Source: C7867-002 sp964646515 (GTDB lineage Bacteria > Patescibacteriota > Minisyncoccia > Phycocordibacterales > PALSA-1337). Taken from it: a stretch of DNA of 64,000 nucleotides. Position numbers and translations under genes: made by a program. The notes below the pieces were generated by a model. It worked only from the letters and a program-made list of their open reading frames with translations. It made no database searches and was not told where the DNA came from. Below are positions 47,668 to 57,245 of the stretch, one piece after another. The stretch lies in assembly GCA_964646515.1 (NCBI GenBank), contig CAZYES010000001.1, positions 1 to 64,000 on the forward strand, written 5' to 3'. Position 1 is the stretch's first letter. Each line of letters begins with the position of its first letter.

Positions 47668-49449
47668 ATGAAGGAAGAACTTATCAGTTTATTGAAGAGT
47701 GCCACAATCAGTTGTGGTATTCACGATACTTCTATCAAGATCGATTACCCAGAAAATCCAGACCATGGTGATTTTTCGACGAATGTTGCTATGATTAACG
47801 CCAAAAAACTGGGAACTTCGCCGAAAGATTTGGCAGACAAAATTATTGGTGAATTTAATAATCATTTACCTGATTTTGTTCAAAGCGTGGACGTTGCTGG
47901 TCCGGGTTTTATCAATTTTTTTGTGAAAGACGCAGAATTTGCCAGAGAAATATTGAAGATAAACAGTTCGATGAAAGACCCCTCATTTTCTTATGGTAGA
48001 TTGAACGCCAGTGTTGGAGAAAAAATAATGGTGGAATACACGGACCCAAATACATTCAAGGTTTTTCATATTGGCCATTTGATGTCAAATGCTATTGGAG
48101 AGTCCATTGTCAGATTGGCCGAATATTCTGGAGCGAAAATGATCAGATTATGTTATTCATCAGACATAGGTTTGCATATTGCCAAGGCGGTTTGGGCACT
48201 GCAAAAACATTTCGATGAAATGCCCAGTGATTCGGCCTCTATCCAGAGCAAAACTGAATTTTTAGGAAAAATGTATGTAGAAGGAGTCAAAAAGTATGAC
48301 GAAGACGAAGATACAAAAATGGAAATAGATATTCTCAATAAGGTTATTTATGAGAGATCTGATCCTACGGTGATTGGACTCTATGAAAAAGGTAGACGAT
48401 GGAGCCTAGAACATTTCGAAATGCTGTATAAAACATTGGGAACTTCGTTTGATGATATGATTTTTGAAAGCGACATGGCGCCAATCGGTCTAGAGATCGT
48501 TCGGGAATATATGAAAAAAGGCGTGTTTGAAGAGAGTCAAAATGCTGTAGTCTTCAGTGGTGAGAAGTTTGGATTGCATACCAGAGTATTCGTGAACTCC
48601 AGAGGTATACCGACTTATGAAGCCAAAGATATCGGCCTGAACGTGACGAAATTTAAAAAATACCCAGATGCTTCGCAGTCGGTCATCATAACGGCCAATG
48701 AGCAAGATGATTATTTCAAGGTACTTATCAAGGTCTTGTCTCTAATTGATGAGAAAAATGGTTCGAAGACCAGGCATATCGGTCATGGAATGATGAGATT
48801 TATTGACGGGAAGATGTCATCACGCACCGGCAACGTGATTACGGCCGAGTCACTTTTTTCTGATATAAAAGAGATAGTTTCAGAGAAGATTGCTGACAGA
48901 AAATTTACCAAAGAAGAGGCAGATGAGATTTCTGATATTATCGTTGTTGGGGCCATCAAATATACGATCTTGAGACAATCAATCGGTAGTGATGTGGCGT
49001 TCGACTCTGCCACCTCAGTCTCGTTTGAAGGAGACTCTGGTCCATATTTGCAGTATTCAGCAGTGAGGGCACGATCGATTATCGAAAAGGCGAGAGAGGA
49101 GGGGATGATAGGGGCGCAAAAATCAGATACCGAATTTTTAGGAGCCAAGAATTTCAGAGAGGGAGATATATTATCGATAAAAATCGCAGAGAAAGTCGGA
49201 ATGTTAGAGAAACTGATTGTCAGGTTTCCTCATGTTGTCGAAAGGTCTAGAGTTGAGTATGCGCCTCAGAATGTCGCCAATTATTTGACATCTCTGGCTG
49301 GCGCCTTCAACAATTTTTATGCAACGCAGACGATTGTCGACAGGAGGGATGAGTTGTCGCCTTATTATTTGGCGCTAGTGAGGACGTTTTTGGAGACCAT
49401 GACCAATGGCTTATGGTTATTGGGGATCAAGGTGCCAGATAAGATGTGA
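47668..49449 (+). CDS. argS: Arginyl-tRNA synthetase
   Basis: 593 residues, class I. The N-terminal Add1 domain for the tRNA D-loop (about 1-110) is followed by the catalytic domain with EYTDPNTFKVFHIGHL (His134-Ile-Gly-His137). The KMSKS equivalent is MSSRTGN near residue 387. The C-terminal DALR anticodon-binding domain ends LGIKVPDKM. Leaderless promoter. It is followed 31 bp later by ileS. Confidence 0.95.
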   Translation: MKEELISLLKSATISCGIHDTSIKIDYPENPDHGDFSTNVAMINAKKLGTSPKDLADKIIGEFNNHLPDFVQSVDVAGPGFINFFVKDAEFAREILKINSSMKDPSFSYGRLNASVGEKIMVEYTDPNTFKVFHIGHLMSNAIGESIVRLAEYSGAKMIRLCYSSDIGLHIAKAVWALQKHFDEMPSDSASIQSKTEFLGKMYVEGVKKYDEDEDTKMEIDILNKVIYERSDPTVIGLYEKGRRWSLEHFEMLYKTLGTSFDDMIFESDMAPIGLEIVREYMKKGVFEESQNAVVFSGEKFGLHTRVFVNSRGIPTYEAKDIGLNVTKFKKYPDASQSVIITANEQDDYFKVLIKVLSLIDEKNGSKTRHIGHGMMRFIDGKMSSRTGNVITAESLFSDIKEIVSEKIADRKFTKEEADEISDIIVVGAIKYTILRQSIGSDVAFDSATSVSFEGDSGPYLQYSAVRARSIIEKAREEGMIGAQKSDTEFLGAKNFREGDILSIKIAEKVGMLEKLIVRFPHVVERSRVEYAPQNVANYLTSLAGAFNNFYATQTIVDRRDELSPYYLALVRTFLETMTNGLWLLGIKVPDKM

Positions 49450-49480
49450 TTCTAGATAATAAAATGTTATAACTACTTCA

Positions 49481-52400
49481 ATGAATCCAGTTAATGTGGA
49501 GAAAAATAATATAGAGGATAAGAAAATTGCAAAGACATCTCACGCCGAACGCGAAGAGCGCATTTTGGCTTTTTGGAAAGAGAATCATATTTTCGAAAAG
49601 TCTTTGACCAAACCGTCGCCAAAAGGTGAATACATTTTTTATGATGGTCCACCATTCGCCAACGGTTTACCTCATTATGGCCATCTACTTGCCGGGATTA
49701 TCAAAGATGTTGTGCCAAGATTCAAGACTATGCGAGGTTATCATGTTCCAAGACGCTGGGGTTGGGATTGCCACGGTCTACCAGTGGAAAATTTGGTTGA
49801 AAAAGAGCTTGGGCTGAAAAGTAAAAAAGACATTGTCAATTACGGTATTGAAAAATTCAATGAGGTAGCGCGCCAGAGTGTTATGCGTTATGCCGATGAG
49901 TGGAGAACGATAGTTCCGCGCTTGGGACGTTTTATCGATATGGATTCTTCCACAAACTCAGGCAAGGGGCATGATTATCGTACCATGGACGCCTCTTACA
50001 CGGAGACGGTCTGGTGGATATTCAAGCGGTTACATGACAAACATTTGATTTACGAAGGTTTCAAGTCTATGAATCTGTGTCCACGGTGCGAGACGACACT
50101 TTCGAACTTTGAGGTGGCACAGGGATACAAAGACATCACGGATATTTCCGTTACGGTTAAATTTAGAGTTAAAGATGAAAAATTTGGGGGCAAAGACAGT
50201 TCAGACACATTCTTGTTGGCGTGGACAACGACTCCGTGGACTTTGCCAGGTAATGTTGCTCTGGCAGTTAATTCAAAAATTGATTATATAAAAGTTAGAA
50301 TTGCCGAACAGGGCACTTTTATTCTTGCAAAGGACAGATTGTCGATCTTAAAAGATGCCAAATATGAAGTTGTCGAGACGATTCGAGGTACAGCACTTAT
50401 TGGAATAGGTTACGAACCATTATTTGACTACTATTCAAATAATACAAATCTTAAAGATCGTGCCAATGGTTGGAAAGTATATGGCGCAGATTTTGTGACT
50501 ACAGAAGACGGGACAGGTATCGTTCATATTGCTCCAGCTTTTGGGGCCGATGATTATATGTTATTGCAAAGATATAAACTTCCATTTGTCCAACACGTTA
50601 CGACTGACGGCAAGTTCAAGAAAGAGGTTTCTGATTTCTCGGGAATGAGCGTGAAACCAATCGATACTAAAGATGAAAAAGATGCTCATCAAAAAGCAGA
50701 TGTAGAGATTATCAAATGGTTGGCGCACCACGATCTTTTATTTGCAAAAGAGAAATTGATCCACTCATATCCGCACTGTTGGAGATGCGATACGCCACTT
50801 TTGAATTATGCCTCTTCTTCATGGTTCGTGAAAGTGACAGACTTAAAAGGTAAATTAGTGGCGGAGAATAAGAAAGTTACTTGGGTACCGCCAGAGGTTG
50901 GTGAGGGTAGATTTGGTAATTGGCTCGAGGGGGCTCGTGATTGGGCGATCTCTAGAAGCAGGTTTTGGGGAGCACCAATACCAGTGTGGAGAGAGGAATA
51001 TCTGGAAAAAGATGGTAAAAACCTGTCGGCAGGTAAAACCAATTATAGAGCTGATGGTGATACGGAAAAGATTCACGTTGTTGGTTCAGTCGAAGATTTG
51101 AAAAAATACAGTAAAGCCAAAAATACCTATTATGTAATGAGACATGGTGAAGCAGAGAATAATGAAAAAGGTGTGCTCGATGGTTCTGTATCGTCAGTTT
51201 TCAGATTGACCGATAAAGGCAGACAGCAAGTTGCCGATTCAGCTAAAAATTTCAAGAAATTACACGAAGATGTACTTATTGATCTAGTCATTGTGTCGCC
51301 AATACTACGGACCCGCGAAACAGCCGACATTTTCATAGAGAACTTTGGGCTTACCAAAGATAAGATAGTTATTGACGAGCGTATCCGAGAGTACGATCCT
51401 GGCATTCTTGATGGTCACAAAATATCCGAATTAAAAGATATCATCAATGGCCAGGATAGGTTCACGTGGAAACCAGACGGTGGAGAGAATTATCAAGATA
51501 TCAAAAAACGCATGGGAGATTTCCTGTATGAAATGGAAAACAAATATTCCAATAAATCAATCTTGATCGTTACGCACGAGACACCGGCCTTACTCCTTTT
51601 TTCTTCGGCTTACGGACTGACTCTCTCAGATACCAAGTCTTTGCGCCCTTCCGGAGATTTCATCGCCAATGCAGAGATTCGGAAATTGGATTTTACGCCC
51701 CTACCGCACAATGATAGGCATGAACTCGATTTGCATCGACCATTTATCGATGATCTTCAGTTGAGGACGGACGAAGGTAATAGGTTGGTTAGAGTGCCAG
51801 ATGTATTCGATTGTTGGTTCGAATCGGGAGCCATGCCATATGCGTCAAATCATTATCCTTTTGAGAATGTTGGCTTTGAGCCAAAGCCCGGACCATTTAA
51901 AAAACCCAGAGGTTATCCTGCGGATTTTATTGCCGAAGGGCTAGATCAGACCAGAGGTTGGTTTTATTCGATGATGGTTTTGGGTGTAGCACTTTTTGGT
52001 AAGACTCCTTATAAAAAAGTCATCGTAAATGGGCTGGTTTTGGCGGAAGATGGTCAGAAGATGTCCAAACGCAAACAGAATTATCCAGATCCGATGCGAT
52101 TGGTAGACAAATATGGCGCAGATTCTCTCAGATTTTATCTTCTTTCATCTCCAGTGGTACATGGCGAGGATCTTTGCTTTAGCGAGAGGGGAGTTGACGA
52201 AGTCACAAAGAAGATAGTCAATCGATTGCTCAACGTAGTCTCATTTTACGAAATGTATGTCGGCGGGCTGAAGGCTCGTGATATATTATCTAAAGTCAGC
52301 TCTAGTAATGTTCTTGACTTGTGGATATTGAACAGACTCAACGAGACTATCTCCATAGTAACAAAAGCGCTTGAAGCAGGTGAGCTAGATAAAGCAGTGA

Positions 52401-53161
52401 GGCCATTTATGGATTTTACAGATGATCTTTCCACTTGGTATATTCGACGCTCTCGTGACAGATTCAAGGCTCTTGCCGACAAGACAGCAAAAGTCGATTA
52501 TCCTAATGATGAGGACAAAGACTCGGCACTTGCTACCACTTGTTTTGTGCTACTGACAACCGCAAAAATACTAGCTCCATTTATGCCTTTTTTGTCGGAA
52601 GAAATCTATTCGAGAGTTGGTGGTGATCTAGAGTCGGTACATCTCGAAGAATGGCCGACGGCGAATGCGGTCGATTCAACATCGATCGGCTCCATGAATA
52701 TAGTACGAGGCATTTCTTCCAAGGCGTTAGAGGCGCGCATGAAGGTGAAGATAAATGTGAGACAACCACTTGCAAAATTGAAAGTCAGAGACACAAATCT
52801 AAAGGATCTGGGCGCATCGCTTATTGGTCTGATCAAAGACGAAGTAAATATCAAAGAAGTATCTTTTGATTCCACTATTGTGAATGATATAGAATTGGAC
52901 ACAGTTATTACCCCTGAATTGAAGGAAGAGGGCATAGTCCGTGAGCTGATTCGTATTATCCAAGATTTGCGTAAGAAAAAAGGATTGACCATGAATGATA
53001 GGGTGGTGCTTTTCGTCGGCACCGATAATGTGGGAAAGGATCTGGTTGAAAAGAATCGTTCGAAGTTGATGGCCACGACGTCGCTAAGAGAGATAAAATA
53101 TGACGGCACCGGTTCTGAAGAATTTAGGATTGGTGACTTGGTCTTTAGGCTATCTATATAA
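49481..53161 (+). CDS. ileS: Isoleucyl-tRNA synthetase with inserted histidine-phosphatase domain
   Basis: 1226 residues, about 200 more than usual. Class I synthetase of the eukaryote-like branch: HYGH at 65-68, CP1 editing domain (about 200-420), ARDWAISRSRFWG, FDCWFESGAMPYA, KMSKR at 860-864, and a C-terminal anticodon domain. Between GSVEDLKKYS and ELDLHRPFIDD (about residues 548-745) lies a complete RHG-type histidine phosphatase domain: RHGE (Arg554, His555), SPILRTRET (Arg610), an acidic IREYDPGILDG and THETPAL (His699). All catalytic positions are kept, so it could be active as a phosphatase, perhaps on a nucleotide or aminoacyl-phosphate. Reading frame is continuous. recO follows directly. 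Confidence 0.93.
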   Translation: MNPVNVEKNNIEDKKIAKTSHAEREERILAFWKENHIFEKSLTKPSPKGEYIFYDGPPFANGLPHYGHLLAGIIKDVVPRFKTMRGYHVPRRWGWDCHGLPVENLVEKELGLKSKKDIVNYGIEKFNEVARQSVMRYADEWRTIVPRLGRFIDMDSSTNSGKGHDYRTMDASYTETVWWIFKRLHDKHLIYEGFKSMNLCPRCETTLSNFEVAQGYKDITDISVTVKFRVKDEKFGGKDSSDTFLLAWTTTPWTLPGNVALAVNSKIDYIKVRIAEQGTFILAKDRLSILKDAKYEVVETIRGTALIGIGYEPLFDYYSNNTNLKDRANGWKVYGADFVTTEDGTGIVHIAPAFGADDYMLLQRYKLPFVQHVTTDGKFKKEVSDFSGMSVKPIDTKDEKDAHQKADVEIIKWLAHHDLLFAKEKLIHSYPHCWRCDTPLLNYASSSWFVKVTDLKGKLVAENKKVTWVPPEVGEGRFGNWLEGARDWAISRSRFWGAPIPVWREEYLEKDGKNLSAGKTNYRADGDTEKIHVVGSVEDLKKYSKAKNTYYVMRHGEAENNEKGVLDGSVSSVFRLTDKGRQQVADSAKNFKKLHEDVLIDLVIVSPILRTRETADIFIENFGLTKDKIVIDERIREYDPGILDGHKISELKDIINGQDRFTWKPDGGENYQDIKKRMGDFLYEMENKYSNKSILIVTHETPALLLFSSAYGLTLSDTKSLRPSGDFIANAEIRKLDFTPLPHNDRHELDLHRPFIDDLQLRTDEGNRLVRVPDVFDCWFESGAMPYASNHYPFENVGFEPKPGPFKKPRGYPADFIAEGLDQTRGWFYSMMVLGVALFGKTPYKKVIVNGLVLAEDGQKMSKRKQNYPDPMRLVDKYGADSLRFYLLSSPVVHGEDLCFSERGVDEVTKKIVNRLLNVVSFYEMYVGGLKARDILSKVSSSNVLDLWILNRLNETISIVTKALEAGELDKAVRPFMDFTDDLSTWYIRRSRDRFKALADKTAKVDYPNDEDKDSALATTCFVLLTTAKILAPFMPFLSEEIYSRVGGDLESVHLEEWPTANAVDSTSIGSMNIVRGISSKALEARMKVKINVRQPLAKLKVRDTNLKDLGASLIGLIKDEVNIKEVSFDSTIVNDIELDTVITPELKEEGIVRELIRIIQDLRKKKGLTMNDRVVLFVGTDNVGKDLVEKNRSKLMATTSLREIKYDGTGSEEFRIGDLVFRLSI

Positions 53162-53794
53162 ATGTACTCGATTGTTACCACTTACGGATTTGTCATCGAT
53201 TCGCGACCACATGGCGAGGCGGGTCGAATATTGTCGATATTTACGCGTGATCTCGGGCTCGTCTTTGTAACTGCGCAAGGCATACGTCTAGAAAAGTCGA
53301 AACTCCGTTATTATACACAGGAGTATTCATTTGGACGATATTCATTGGTAAGAGGAAAGGAATTTTGGCGATTAACAAGTGCGCAAGATGTTGATTCAAG
53401 GATAAAAATGTCTGTCTCCCCGGTCTCTCTTGCCGAGACAACGTGGGCTATAAAATACGTTAACCACAGACAAGAATTGATTGCGCGTATCGCTTTATTA
53501 TTGAAGAGGTTACTTCATGGCGAAGAGGCGCATGCAGAATTATTCGAGTGTGTCTATTCTTGTGCCGGATTTTTGTATGAGCAACCACATTTTACGGCTG
53601 AACGGTTAGAAACTTTCGAGTCGGTTGTAGTCTTGAGGATTCTACGTTTACTTGGTTACATAGGCGATGATCCATTACTCGGCGAAAAAATGCAATCGTC
53701 AAATATCACAGTCAAATTGTTGGATGACTTGGCAATGAAAAGAGTGTTGATCAATCAGCACATCAACAAGGCCCTGAGAGAATCTCATCTATGA
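53162..53794 (+). CDS. recO: DNA repair protein RecO
   Basis: 210 residues. N-terminal OB fold with TYGFVIDSRPHGEAGRILSIFTRDLGLVFVTAQGIR, then a helical domain. RecO loads RecA onto SSB-coated DNA with RecR. It is shorter than E. coli RecO (242) and has no CxxC zinc finger. The ATG directly follows the ileS stop, so the two are co-transcribed. Confidence 0.85.
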   Translation: MYSIVTTYGFVIDSRPHGEAGRILSIFTRDLGLVFVTAQGIRLEKSKLRYYTQEYSFGRYSLVRGKEFWRLTSAQDVDSRIKMSVSPVSLAETTWAIKYVNHRQELIARIALLLKRLLHGEEAHAELFECVYSCAGFLYEQPHFTAERLETFESVVVLRILRLLGYIGDDPLLGEKMQSSNITVKLLDDLAMKRVLINQHINKALRESHL

Positions 53795-53832
53795 TTGGGA
53801 ATAAGCAATTTCACTAAATAAGTTTTTTGTCA

Positions 53833-53838
53833 TATAAT
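53833..53838 (+). promoter_or_regulatory. -10 box of a leaderless GTG-start gene
   Basis: TATAAT at 53833-53838 ends exactly 6 nt before GTG at 53845. The in-frame TTG codons at 53827 and 53842 are upstream of the expected transcription start. Confidence 0.55.
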
Positions 53839-53844
53839 ATATTG

Positions 53845-55785
53845 GTGTCTACGTCAGATGATAAAAGTCATATCGATGAATTGAAGAGTTCGCTATATTC
53901 GCGTACGGCGCCAGACGTTCGTACTAGAAGGAAACTCCGATTTTCCGAGGATACCCCCGAGATAAAGACCGATTGGGACCATCCTGGAGAAATGGTAGAA
54001 CCACCAGTAGAACTAAATAAAAAACACAAAGATCATTCCATGTCATTTTTTACCAAGTTACTTATCGGCTCTGTAGTTTTCTGTCTGATTGCCGTTGGGG
54101 TTGGCGCTTATCTGTTTTTCAATGGTTCCAATCTCATTTCTGCTGACAATATTGATATAAATATAGACGGTCCAGTATCTATCTCAGGCGGAACCCCTGT
54201 TTCTTTCGATATTTCAATAATAAATAAAAACAACGTCAATTTGCAGTTGGTAGACATGACGGTTGATTTTCCTGTTGGCACTACAGATCCGAATGATACC
54301 TCGGAGATTTTGCAGAATTACACTAAACTTATTGGTAATTTGCCAGCAGGCGGTTCCGCGCGCGAGACCATAAAGGCGATCATCTTTGGTGAAGAAAATC
54401 TACAAAAAGAGATTACCGTGACGTTGACATACGGAGTAGAAGGTTCTACATCAGTTTTTACCAAGAGACGTACCTATGAAGTTCTTATCAATTCATCGCC
54501 AATCAACGTCTCAGTTTCTTCATTCAAGGAAATAACTTCTGGGCAAGAGTTTGATCTCAAAGTAAGTCTGAAGTCCAATTCTCAAGAAGCCTTGAGAAAT
54601 GTTATGCTCAAAGCTTCATATCCCTTTGGTTATAGCTTTATTTCGGCAAATTTACAGCCACTTGTTGGAGATGCCATCTGGAAGGTTGGTGACATTCCCG
54701 CTGGAGGTGAACGCATCATAATTATTCATGGAAAAATTTCTGGAGAAGATAACGACACTCGAGTATTTCATTTTAGCGTCGGGGCACAAAGTATTAGTGA
54801 CCCAAAAAACATTGGTACACAGTATATGGCGGTAGATCATAGTATGACTGTGGAAAAACCTTTTATATCTCTCAGCATATCAGTTGACAATGAAAGAGGT
54901 ACCGAGGATTATGTCGGCCAATTTGGCAGATCATTGCGCGTAACTTTGACATGGTTTAACAATCTATCTAACTCTGTATCCAATGTGAATATCAGTACGA
55001 AATTGTCTGGCTCCGCTTATGACAAGACAACAGTTTTTCCTGATTTGGGTTTTTTCAATTCTGCTAATGATGAAATCGTTTGGAGCCAGAAAACCAATCC
55101 TGATTTGGCCTCGATCGGTGCTGGCGGTAGTGGAACGGTTTCTTTTACTATTACTCCCAAAAACAAAGGCACATCAATAAACTTGATTACAAATCCGGTC
55201 ATCACTCTGACCGCCAACGTGTCTGGGAATCGCACGCAAGAATCTGATGTTCCACGCTCGATTTCTTCGGCGGTCACTCGTAATATTCTTATCTCTTCAG
55301 ACGTCTCTCTTTCTGGGCGAATTGTACGAACCATTGGCCCCTTCTTGAATACTGGACCGATCCCGCCAAAAGCTGAGAGATCGACTACTTATACAGTAGT
55401 TTGGGATGTTGACAACACTTCCAATGCACTGAGCGGAGCACAAGTCACTGCTACTTTACCGTCGTATGTTAAATGGCAAAACATGGTTAGTCCTAATACT
55501 GAAGATGTGACTTATGATCAGAACAGTGGCTTGGTCACATGGAAGATAGGGAACGTGGATGCTCACACCCTAAGTTCTTTGCGGAGAAAGGAAGTGGCTT
55601 TTCAAGTATCGTTTACGCCTAGTATCAATCAGGTCGGGCAATTCCCAACTATAGTCAATCAGGCTACTCTGGTTGCTACTGACAGTTTCACCAATACCGC
55701 GCTTCAAAGCTCGCAAGGTTATTTGACCACTAGATTTAGCACAGACCCAGGATATAAGAGTGGTCAGGACATGGTCACGAAATAA
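53845..55785 (+). CDS. Large anchored surface protein with DUF11-like beta repeats
   Basis: About 646 residues from the GTG at 53845. A cytoplasmic N-terminal tail (about 75 residues, charged), one membrane helix (LIGSVVFCLIAVGVGAYLFF), then an exported part built of Ig-like/DUF11-like repeats: NIDINIDGPVSISGG, an LPAGG motif in several repeats, and a C-terminal WDVDNTSNALSGAQVTATLP repeat. Such proteins form cell-surface stalks or adhesins. It has its own leaderless promoter. Confidence 0.7.
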   Translation: MSTSDDKSHIDELKSSLYSRTAPDVRTRRKLRFSEDTPEIKTDWDHPGEMVEPPVELNKKHKDHSMSFFTKLLIGSVVFCLIAVGVGAYLFFNGSNLISADNIDINIDGPVSISGGTPVSFDISIINKNNVNLQLVDMTVDFPVGTTDPNDTSEILQNYTKLIGNLPAGGSARETIKAIIFGEENLQKEITVTLTYGVEGSTSVFTKRRTYEVLINSSPINVSVSSFKEITSGQEFDLKVSLKSNSQEALRNVMLKASYPFGYSFISANLQPLVGDAIWKVGDIPAGGERIIIIHGKISGEDNDTRVFHFSVGAQSISDPKNIGTQYMAVDHSMTVEKPFISLSISVDNERGTEDYVGQFGRSLRVTLTWFNNLSNSVSNVNISTKLSGSAYDKTTVFPDLGFFNSANDEIVWSQKTNPDLASIGAGGSGTVSFTITPKNKGTSINLITNPVITLTANVSGNRTQESDVPRSISSAVTRNILISSDVSLSGRIVRTIGPFLNTGPIPPKAERSTTYTVVWDVDNTSNALSGAQVTATLPSYVKWQNMVSPNTEDVTYDQNSGLVTWKIGNVDAHTLSSLRRKEVAFQVSFTPSINQVGQFPTIVNQATLVATDSFTNTALQSSQGYLTTRFSTDPGYKSGQDMVTK

Positions 55786-55894
55786 TAAATAACAAAGAAG
55801 CGTGCTTTTAAATGTCTACTCTTGGTGGATTTTATCATTTGTTGGCTTTGTACATTTGAGGTAATATACTGTCATGAATAAAAAGGAAAACATT

Positions 55895-57190
55895 ATGGAG
55901 TCTATTACCTCTTTGGCCAAGAGAAGAGGTTTTATTTACCCGAGTTTTGAGATTTATGGCGGTTTGGCTGGTTTTTTCGATTATGGTCCATATGGATTGG
56001 CCCTCAAGAATAATGTCAAGAATATCTGGTGGAAACAGTTTGTAACAGATCGTGAGGATATTTATGGTATCGATGGGGCTATTGTCACAAAAAGAGATGT
56101 ATTACAAGCCAGTGGACACGCTAGAGGATTTGCCGATATGCTCACAGAGTGTGAAAAATGCAAGCGTCGTTTTCGTCTAGATCATCTTTCGGACAGGGTG
56201 AAATGTCCGGAGTGCGGAGGACGATTGGGCGAAGCTAGGCAGTTTTACATGATGCTTGAGACTCATATTGGCGCAGTAGACGACGAATCTTCTCTGGCAT
56301 ATCTGCGTCCGGAGACTGCACAAAGTATTTTTACCAATTTTAAGAACATTATCGATTCTTTTCATCCTAAATTGCCTTTTGGCATTGCTCAGATCGGTAA
56401 GGCCTTTCGTAATGAGATTGCGCCGAGAGATTTTTTGTTTCGTATTCGAGAGATAGAACAAATGGAGGTCGAATACTTCGCAGAATCACAATCATGGCAA
56501 GAGCATTTTGCGGTATGGCAGAATGAAATAATGAAGTTTATCCATTCAGTAGGAATTGATCCAAACAAGGTCTCTCAGCTCGAGATTGCCGATGCTGACC
56601 GTGCTCATTATTCGAAACGCACCGTGGATTTTGAGTTTGATTTCCCATTTGGCAAAAAAGAACTTTACGGACTAGCGTATAGGACAGATTATGATCTTAA
56701 CAATCATATGAAGGCTAGTGGCGTGGACATGTCGTACCTAGACGCAGAGACAAATAAAAAAATTATTGCACACGTGATCGAACCGTCTCTTGGGGTCGAT
56801 AGAACAATATTGGCTATTCTTTGCAGTGTATACACAGAAGATAATCTTGGCGGAGAAAAACGAATTCTTCTGAAGTTTCCAGCAAAGGTCGCACCAGTGA
56901 AAGTGGCAGTTTTTCCACTTCTTCGAAACAAACCACAATTGGTTGAAAAAGCAAGGGAAATTTACAAGATGATTAAAGGTATTTTCCCAGCGACAGTTTT
57001 TGATGATAATGGAAATATCGGCAAACGCTACCGCCGACAAGATGAAATTGGCACCCCATTTTGTGTGACTGTCGATTTTGAGACGATTGAAAAAGGCGCA
57101 GGTGTCACTATTCGTGATCGTGATTCTGGTAGACAAGAGAGAGTGGAAGAAAAAGATCTGGTTCAATTTCTTGAACAAAAGCTTGGGTAG
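55895..57190 (+). CDS. glyS: Glycyl-tRNA synthetase (single-chain alpha2 type)
   Basis: Class II synthetase of the archaeal/eukaryotic-like type also found in many bacteria. I place the start at 55895 (MESITSLAKRRGF), 431 residues: a TATACT at 55865-55870 puts the transcript start after the earlier ATG at 55874, and AAAAGGA (55881-55887) is a good ribosome-binding site. FDYGPYG, a zinc-type CEKCKRR/CPECGG pair, the motif 2 region FRNEIAPRDFLFRIREIEQMEVE and motif 3 EPSLGVDRT are visible. Confidence 0.92.
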   Translation: MESITSLAKRRGFIYPSFEIYGGLAGFFDYGPYGLALKNNVKNIWWKQFVTDREDIYGIDGAIVTKRDVLQASGHARGFADMLTECEKCKRRFRLDHLSDRVKCPECGGRLGEARQFYMMLETHIGAVDDESSLAYLRPETAQSIFTNFKNIIDSFHPKLPFGIAQIGKAFRNEIAPRDFLFRIREIEQMEVEYFAESQSWQEHFAVWQNEIMKFIHSVGIDPNKVSQLEIADADRAHYSKRTVDFEFDFPFGKKELYGLAYRTDYDLNNHMKASGVDMSYLDAETNKKIIAHVIEPSLGVDRTILAILCSVYTEDNLGGEKRILLKFPAKVAPVKVAVFPLLRNKPQLVEKAREIYKMIKGIFPATVFDDNGNIGKRYRRQDEIGTPFCVTVDFETIEKGAGVTIRDRDSGRQERVEEKDLVQFLEQKLG

Positions 57191-57245
57191 TCGGTCATAG
57201 TGCATCTCATGTTCAATTTCTGGATGGTATGTTACATTTAGAAAC

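Noticed and set aside
51813..51822. GGTTCGAATC, a T-loop-like sequence suggesting a tRNA
   Set aside because: It lies within ileS and no acceptor or anticodon stem surrounds it. I found no convincing tRNA anywhere in the window.
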